This document shows positions 8,550-12,440 of a DNA stretch of 12,440 nucleotides, piece after piece. Position 1 is the stretch's first letter. Every line of letters begins with the position of its first letter. Source of the DNA: an uncultured Flavobacterium sp. (GTDB lineage Bacteria > Bacteroidota > Bacteroidia > Flavobacteriales > Flavobacteriaceae). Below the pieces are notes generated by a model. It did no database searches and was not told the DNA's origin. It saw only the letters and a list, made by a program, of their open reading frames with translations. A program made the position numbers and the translations under genes. The stretch lies in the NCBI GenBank assembly GCA_946479395.1, contig CAMLFV010000077.1, positions 1-12,440 on the forward strand, in the 5' to 3' direction.

Positions 8550-9481
8550 AAATAAGGTGCTAATATTTCTTCTAATTTTTTAAATTCTATTAAAAAGGCA
8601 TCGTGTCCGTGTGTTGATTCTAAAGAGTGATGCGTTACGTTTTTGTATGTTTGTTTTAGTTCAGTTGCCCATTCTACTTGATGTTGTGGATGAAACAACC
8701 AGTCCGATGAAATGCTTACAATCACAATTTTCGTGTTGCTTTTTTGAGACGCTTTCAGATATTGATCTTTATTCGATCCTTTTCCTATTGATCCTAACAA
8801 ATGATTCATAATTTGATACGATTTTTTAGAAAAGCGTTTTTTTAAGGAATTTCCGTGATAAACCAACCAATCTTCTATTGTTTGATTAGCGTTTTTAAAT
8901 TTATCATCGATCCCTAAGGCATTTCTGTAAAAAAGCATCGACCACATTCGTGCTTTTTCATACCCATTATCATTCTGCAAAAGATCATTCTGTAAAAAAG
9001 TAATGGCTTTAATCCAATGATCTTCAAACGGATTCGCACCAATACTTATAAACTTGTCAAACAATTCGGGGGTTTCTTTCCACATTTCCCACGCAATCGT
9101 TCCGCCCAAACTTCCGCCGATTATTGAAATATCTTTTCTCAATTTTAAATCGTTCAACAACCACAAATTAATTTTTGCAATATTGTTAACGCTCATTTTT
9201 TCTATGGAATGAATGTTTTCGTGTGTATTTGTTGCGTATCCGTTACCTAAAGTATCAATCGATAAAATGTTGTATTTAGTAGTGTCGATCATTTTTGATG
9301 TTCCAACCAATTGATTCCACCAACCGTTTTCGCCTGTAACCGTGCTGTTTCCTGTTAACGCATGCAAAATAACAAGCGTTGGTTTGGATTCATTGTAAGT
9401 ATAAATCCACTGATAACTGATTTCGCACTCTTTATCTGCAAAATGACGGGTAAACTGTTTTGGTATTACTTTTTTGTTCAT
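8546..9481 (-). CDS. metX: Homoserine O-acyltransferase, MetX-type alpha/beta hydrolase
   Basis: Predicted to move an acyl group (acetyl by family name, succinyl possible) from CoA to homoserine, the committing step to methionine. The fold is alpha/beta hydrolase. HALTGNSTVTG lies at 40-50 and GWWNQLVG at 53-60, matching the MetX HALTGD and GWWD motifs. The nucleophile elbow GGSLGG gives Ser124 (usually GGSMGG), SSDWLFHP gives Asp260 (usually DWLFPP), and STHGHDAFL gives the catalytic His293. At 311 residues it is shorter than classical MetX (about 350-380), probably through a reduced lid. It is the first large gene of the operon: its ATG is 13 nt past the U tract of the upstream attenuator, and its TGA overlaps the thrA ATG. 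A general esterase is the alternative, but the MetX-specific motifs and the neighbours argue against it. Confidence 0.88.
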   Translation of the reverse strand: MNKKVIPKQFTRHFADKECEISYQWIYTYNESKPTLVILHALTGNSTVTGENGWWNQLVGTSKMIDTTKYNILSIDTLGNGYATNTHENIHSIEKMSVNNIAKINLWLLNDLKLRKDISIIGGSLGGTIAWEMWKETPELFDKFISIGANPFEDHWIKAITFLQNDLLQNDNGYEKARMWSMLFYRNALGIDDKFKNANQTIEDWLVYHGNSLKKRFSKKSYQIMNHLLGSIGKGSNKDQYLKASQKSNTKIVIVSISSDWLFHPQHQVEWATELKQTYKNVTHHSLESTHGHDAFLIEFKKLEEILAPYL

Positions 9482-9494
9482 GATTACATTGCAT

Positions 9495-9526
9495 AAAAAA
9501 ATCCTTCAGGTCTATACCTAAAGGAT
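9495..9526 (-). terminator. Attenuator: intrinsic terminator upstream of metX
   Basis: In the minus-strand transcript ATCCTTTAGGT (9526-9516), loop ATAG (9515-9512) and ACCTGAAGGAT (9511-9501) form an 11-bp stem with one G-U pair. A run of seven U residues follows (9501-9495). It stands 13 nt before the metX ATG and after a Met-rich reading frame, so it should end transcription before the operon unless an alternative fold forms. Confidence 0.9.
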
Positions 9527-9552
9527 TAAACAAATTTGGGTTTAAGGTATAG
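9512..9552 (-). promoter_or_regulatory. Antiterminator hairpin competing with the metX attenuator
   Basis: CTATACCT (9552-9545 in transcript direction) pairs perfectly with AGGTATAG (9519-9512). TAAAC (9544-9540) then pairs with GTTTA (9531-9527), with a 7-nt bulge on the 3' side. The 3' partner uses the upper part of the 5' arm and the loop of the terminator, so the two folds exclude each other. The 5' arm starts five bases after the leader-peptide stop codon, where a ribosome finishing the leader would cover it. Confidence 0.75.
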
Positions 9553-9556
9553 TTTA

Positions 9557-9616
9557 TTACGACGCTTTACGCATCATCATAAACATGTCCATTTTATAAA
9601 GATTAGTTGTTGTCAT
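9557..9616 (-). CDS. Methionine-rich leader peptide of the met operon
   Basis: A 19-residue frame, MTTTNLYKMDMFMMMRKAS, closed by TAA and then a second in-frame TAA. Six of the 19 codons are ATG, including three in a row (codons 13-15, 9580-9572), and there are three Thr codons at 2-4. It begins about 14 nt after the predicted transcription start and has an A-rich lead-in with no clear Shine-Dalgarno site, as expected in Bacteroidota. I infer a regulatory role only. Fast translation would let the ribosome reach the stop and cover the antiterminator arm, so the terminator forms. A ribosome stalled on the Met codons sits about 20 nt short of that arm and leaves it free. The genes downstream make methionine, which matches the codon content. 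Confidence 0.82.
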   Translation of the reverse strand: MTTTNLYKMDMFMMMRKAS

Positions 9617-9634
9617 TTTTATTTTTTGATGAAG

Positions 9635-9664
9635 CAAATGTAATTATATATTTTCTAAAAACAA
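9635..9664 (-). promoter_or_regulatory. Promoter of the met operon (TTG-N19-TAcaTTTG)
   Basis: On the minus strand TACATTTG (9642-9635) fits the Bacteroidota -7 element TAnnTTTG exactly, and TTG (9664-9662) lies 19 bases upstream as the -33 element. Transcription should begin near 9630, leaving a leader of roughly 150 nt before metX that contains the leader peptide and attenuator. Confidence 0.75.
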
Positions 9665-9861
9665 GTGTTTTTTAAGAAAATAAATCTATTCAATTGATTC
9701 CTGAAAGATGTTTTTGTGATTGTTTTTCTTTTAAATAAGTTTTAAACAGATTTTTTTTAGGATGTTGATTTAAAATGATGAAAACTATTTTGTTTTTGAT
9801 TTAGAAATTAGAATGAAAAAAATGTTTGAGTAGGAGAGAAGTAGTCGAAAAATATATCCAA
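9665..9861. other. AT-rich intergenic DNA, no feature recognised
   Basis: Very AT-rich sequence upstream of the met promoter. I found no frame with a recognisable product, no tRNA, and no inverted repeat of note. With the following 200 bp it separates the divergently transcribed met and cco units. Confidence 0.5.
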
Positions 9862-9896
9862 ACAAAAAAGACACCAACTAAAAAGCCGGTGTCTTT
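9862..9896 (-). terminator. Orphan intrinsic terminator-like hairpin
   Basis: In minus-strand direction AAAGACACC (9896-9888), a 12-nt loop and GGTGTCTTT (9875-9867) form a perfect 9-bp stem running into a U tract of six (9869-9864). On the plus strand only three T residues follow, so the minus direction is favoured. No minus-strand gene is visible to its right within the intergenic region, so the transcript it would end is unknown. It may catch antisense transcription coming out of the cco unit or end a small RNA. Confidence 0.6.
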
Positions 9897-10003
9897 CGAA
9901 AATATTAAAAATAAAGACCTAATAAGTTTCAAATTTAGTAAGATGTTGCTTTAAAGGACTTAATCTAGGTTAATAAATAAAATCTTAAAATTATAACTGC
10001 AAA

Positions 10004-10017
10004 CTGACATTTATCAT
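10004..10017 (+). promoter_or_regulatory. FNR/CRP-family-like site upstream of ccoS
   Basis: CTGACATTTATCAT fits TTGATnnnnATCAA at 7 of 10 fixed positions and keeps the TGA-N6-TCA core. Its centre is about 42 bases before the predicted start of cco transcription, where class II activators of this family bind. A cbb3 oxidase is a typical target of low-oxygen regulators. The match is imperfect and by eye only. Confidence 0.42.
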
Positions 10018-10039
10018 ATTTTGTTAAATCTCCCAATTA

Positions 10040-10054
10040 TAGCTTTGTACAAAG
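10040..10054 (+). promoter_or_regulatory. cco promoter -7 element with overlapping palindrome
   Basis: TAGCTTTG at 10040-10047 fits TAnnTTTG. The best -33 candidate, TTG at 10021-10023, is only 16 bases away, which is short and would suit an activator-dependent promoter. CTTTGTACAAAG at 10043-10054 is a perfect 12-bp palindrome that overlaps the -7 element and probable start point, a position where a bound protein would block transcription. Confidence 0.5.
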
Positions 10055-10063
10055 ATTTAAGGT

Positions 10064-10243
10064 ATGGGCGTAATTTACATTTTAATATGCATTAGCATAT
10101 TTGTAGCAGCCGTTTTTCTGACCCTCTTCATAAAATCAGTAAAAAGCGGACAATTCGATGATCAGTATACACCGTCGGTGAGAATGCTGTTCGACGATGA
10201 GATCAAAGAAAAAAAAGGAAAAAAACAAAAACAATCAAATTAA
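10064..10243 (+). CDS. ccoS: cbb3-type cytochrome oxidase assembly protein CcoS
   Basis: A 59-residue protein with one N-terminal membrane helix (about residues 3-23, VIYILICISIFVAAVFLTLF) followed by the CcoS signature SGQFDDQYTPSVRML at 28-42, an acidic DDE, and a Lys-rich tail. CcoS proteins help insert cofactors, especially haem b and copper, into the CcoN subunit of cbb3 oxidase in the inner membrane. The ATG at 10064 lies about 10 nt past the predicted transcription start, with a short AAGG just before it. The stop is 10 bp before the ccoNO start, so the two are surely co-transcribed. In many genomes the copper ATPase gene ccoI precedes ccoS; here it does not, and ccoS leads the unit. 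The family is short and easily missed by length filters. Confidence 0.92.
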   Translation: MGVIYILICISIFVAAVFLTLFIKSVKSGQFDDQYTPSVRMLFDDEIKEKKGKKQKQSN

Positions 10244-10253
10244 ATTATTATTT

Positions 10254-12440
10254 ATGGAAGTGCAGCAATTTTATTATGATAACAAAATTGTTAAGAAGTT
10301 CTTGTATGCCGCGATACTTTTCGGAGTTGTAGGTATGCTTGTAGGATTGCTTTTAGCAATTATGTTTATGTTTCCGAATATTACAGATAATATTCCGTGG
10401 CTTAGTTTCGGTAGGCTTCGTCCTTTACACACTAATGCAGTTATTTTTGCTTTTGTTGGTAATACAATATTCGCCGGTGTTTATTACTCGTTACAGCGTT
10501 TATTGAAAACCAGAATGTATAGCGATGTTTTAAGTAACATAAATTTCTGGGGATGGCAGCTTATCATTGTGGCAGCAGCTATTACGTTGCCGTTGGGTTA
10601 TACATCGTCTAAAGAATATGCCGAATTAGAATGGCCTATTGATATTGCTATTGCAGTTGTTTGGGTAGTTTTCGGTATTAATATGATTATGACTATTTTA
10701 AACCGAAGAGAACGTCACTTATACGTAGCAATTTGGTTTTATCTGGCAACGTTTGTTACAGTAGCGGTTTTACATATATTTAATAATATCGAACTACCGG
10801 TAAACATGTGGAAATCGTATTCGGTTTACGCAGGTGTGCAAGATGCATTAGTACAATGGTGGTATGGTCATAACGCGGTAGCATTTTTCTTAACAACACC
10901 GTTTTTAGGGTTGATGTATTATTATCTACCTAAAATTGCCAATCGTCCGGTTTATTCGTATCGTTTGTCAATCATTCACTTTTGGTCTTTAATCTTTTTA
11001 TATATCTGGGCGGGTCCACACCACTTGTTGTACACGGCACTTCCGGAATGGGCTCAAAACTTGGGTGTAGTATTTTCTGTAATGCTTATTGCTCCGTCTT
11101 GGGGTGGTATGATCAACGGATTGTTAACACTTCGTGGTGCTTGGGACAAAGTTAGAACAGAACCTGTATTAAAATTCTTCGTGGTTGCAATTACAGGTTA
11201 TGGTATGGCAACTTTTGAAGGACCAATGCTTTCTTTGAAAAATGTTAACGCCATTGCCCATTATACCGATTGGATTGTAGCGCACGTACACGTTGGTGCT
11301 TTGGCTTGGAACGGATTTATGGCATTTGCCATTATGTATTGGTTGCTGCCAAGAATTGCAAAAACACAATTATATTCTAAAAAACTAGCAAACTTCCATT
11401 TTTGGATCGGTACTTTAGGAATTATTTTATACACCATTCCTTTATATGTCGCAGGTTTTAGTCAGCACATGATGTGGAAACAGTTCAATCCAGATGGAAC
11501 ATTAAAATATGGTAACTTCTTAGAAACGGTAACAGCTATTATGCCAATGTACGCTATGCGTGCGGTAGGTGGATCGCTTTATTTAATTGGTATTTTAGTT
11601 CTTGTTTACAATATTTACAAAACAATGACTGCTGCACCAAAAGTAGAAGACGAATTGGCTGAAGCTCCGGCATTGGCTCAAATTTCTCCAAAACGTATTC
11701 GCGGCGAAAGATTCCACGCTTGGTTAGAACGTAAACCAATTCAATTAACCATTTTAGCAACAGTAGCTATTTTAATTGGTGGAATCATTCAAATTGTACC
11801 AACATTGGTTGTAGATTCTAACATTCAAACCATATCAAGTGTAAAACCATATACACCTTTAGAATTGGAGGGTCGAGATCTTTATATTCGTGAAGGTTGT
11901 GTGAACTGTCACTCGCAAATGGTTCGACCATTCAGAAGTGAAGTAGAACGTTACGGCGAATACTCAAAATCTGGAGAATATGTGTACGATTATCCGTTCT
12001 TATGGGGATCAAAACGTACCGGACCCGATTTACACCGTTTAGGAGCCAAATATTCAGACAACTGGCATTTCAATCACATGTACGATCCGCAAAGTACCTC
12101 GCCGGGATCAATCATGCCGGGCTACAAATGGTTGTTTGATAACGAAGCGATGGATCTTTCTGAAGTAGAAACCAAAATGCGCGTAATGCAGAAATTGGGA
12201 GTTCCATATACTGATGAAGAAATTGCAAACGCTAAAAAATCGATCCAAATTCAGTCGCAAAAAATCGAAGAAAACTTAAAGAGTGATCCTGATTTTGTAA
12301 AATCGTACGAAGCAAGTAAAAAAGCTGCCGAAGCAAACGGAGAAAAATTTGTTCCAATGAGCGAAAGAGAAATCACTGCTTTAATTGCGTATTTACAACG
12401 TTTAGGAACCGATATTAAGGTTAAAGATAAAAACGAATAG
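10254..12440 (+). CDS. ccoNO: cbb3 cytochrome c oxidase, fused CcoN-CcoO subunits
   Basis: Catalytic subunit plus haem c subunit of the high-affinity cbb3 terminal oxidase in one polypeptide of 728 residues. The ATG at 10254 is chosen because the frame extension to 10197 overlaps ccoS and adds only a Lys-rich stretch. The CcoN part (about 1-480, multi-spanning) keeps H59 and H346 for haem b, H344 for haem b3, H206, H256 and H257 for CuB, and Y250 for the His-Tyr crosslink. These are one lower than the numbers I recall for the Pseudomonas stutzeri enzyme. A membrane helix at about 496-520 anchors the CcoO part, whose haem c site is C549-V-N-C552-H553, with M621 (SIMPGY) as likely axial ligand and the usual ALIAYLQRLG end. 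The fusion is known in Bacteroidota. The stop is the last codon in the window; ccoQ and ccoP would be expected next. Confidence 0.96.
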   Translation: MEVQQFYYDNKIVKKFLYAAILFGVVGMLVGLLLAIMFMFPNITDNIPWLSFGRLRPLHTNAVIFAFVGNTIFAGVYYSLQRLLKTRMYSDVLSNINFWGWQLIIVAAAITLPLGYTSSKEYAELEWPIDIAIAVVWVVFGINMIMTILNRRERHLYVAIWFYLATFVTVAVLHIFNNIELPVNMWKSYSVYAGVQDALVQWWYGHNAVAFFLTTPFLGLMYYYLPKIANRPVYSYRLSIIHFWSLIFLYIWAGPHHLLYTALPEWAQNLGVVFSVMLIAPSWGGMINGLLTLRGAWDKVRTEPVLKFFVVAITGYGMATFEGPMLSLKNVNAIAHYTDWIVAHVHVGALAWNGFMAFAIMYWLLPRIAKTQLYSKKLANFHFWIGTLGIILYTIPLYVAGFSQHMMWKQFNPDGTLKYGNFLETVTAIMPMYAMRAVGGSLYLIGILVLVYNIYKTMTAAPKVEDELAEAPALAQISPKRIRGERFHAWLERKPIQLTILATVAILIGGIIQIVPTLVVDSNIQTISSVKPYTPLELEGRDLYIREGCVNCHSQMVRPFRSEVERYGEYSKSGEYVYDYPFLWGSKRTGPDLHRLGAKYSDNWHFNHMYDPQSTSPGSIMPGYKWLFDNEAMDLSEVETKMRVMQKLGVPYTDEEIANAKKSIQIQSQKIEENLKSDPDFVKSYEASKKAAEANGEKFVPMSEREITALIAYLQRLGTDIKVKDKNE

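Noticed and set aside
9481..9660. SAM riboswitch upstream of the met operon
   Set aside because: No SAM-I, SAM-II or SAM-IV type conserved core could be seen; the leader is only about 150 nt and is well explained by a leader peptide with alternative hairpins.
10197..10253. Longer ccoNO start overlapping ccoS
   Set aside because: The extension is a Lys/Asn-rich out-of-frame reading of the ccoS tail; the ATG at 10254 follows the ccoS stop by 10 bp and gives a normal CcoN N-terminus.

Overview
The window looks like chromosomal DNA of a low-GC member of the Bacteroidota, most likely the family Flavobacteriaceae or a close relative. The evidence is AT-rich intergenic DNA, genes without strong Shine-Dalgarno sites, promoters of the TTG / TAnnTTTG type, a fused CcoNO cytochrome oxidase subunit, and intergenic palindromes of a style I associate with flavobacteria. 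No phage, transposase, CRISPR array, tRNA or rRNA was found.

Right to left on the minus strand (about 9664 down to 1) lies a methionine operon. It has a promoter, a short Met-rich leader peptide gene, a terminator/antiterminator pair, a MetX-type homoserine acyltransferase (metX), a bifunctional aspartokinase/homoserine dehydrogenase (thrA/metL type), a homoserine-ester sulfhydrylase (metZ), full-length cobalamin-dependent methionine synthase (metH), and methylenetetrahydrofolate reductase (metF, cut off by the window start). The proteins form one path: aspartate is phosphorylated and later intermediates reduced to homoserine (ThrA), acylated (MetX), converted to homocysteine with sulfide (MetZ), and methylated (MetH) with methyl groups made by MetF. 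metX/thrA overlap by ATGA and metZ/metH by TAATG, which suggests translational coupling. The other two junctions hold palindromic repeat elements.

The most interesting signal is at 9495-9664. A 19-residue peptide, MTTTNLYKMDMFMMMRKAS, has six Met codons and a tandem stop. It is followed by a 5' arm that can form an antiterminator, and then by an 11-bp hairpin with a U tract just before metX. The geometry is that of ribosome-mediated attenuation responding to methionine supply. I saw no SAM riboswitch.

On the plus strand (10064 to 12440) a second, divergent unit starts. It encodes CcoS, a small assembly factor, and a fused CcoN-CcoO subunit of cbb3 cytochrome c oxidase, the high-affinity oxidase for low oxygen. 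Upstream is a TAnnTTTG promoter with an FNR-like half-matched palindrome centred near -42. The roughly 400-bp divergent intergenic region (9665-10063) also holds an orphan terminator-like hairpin.
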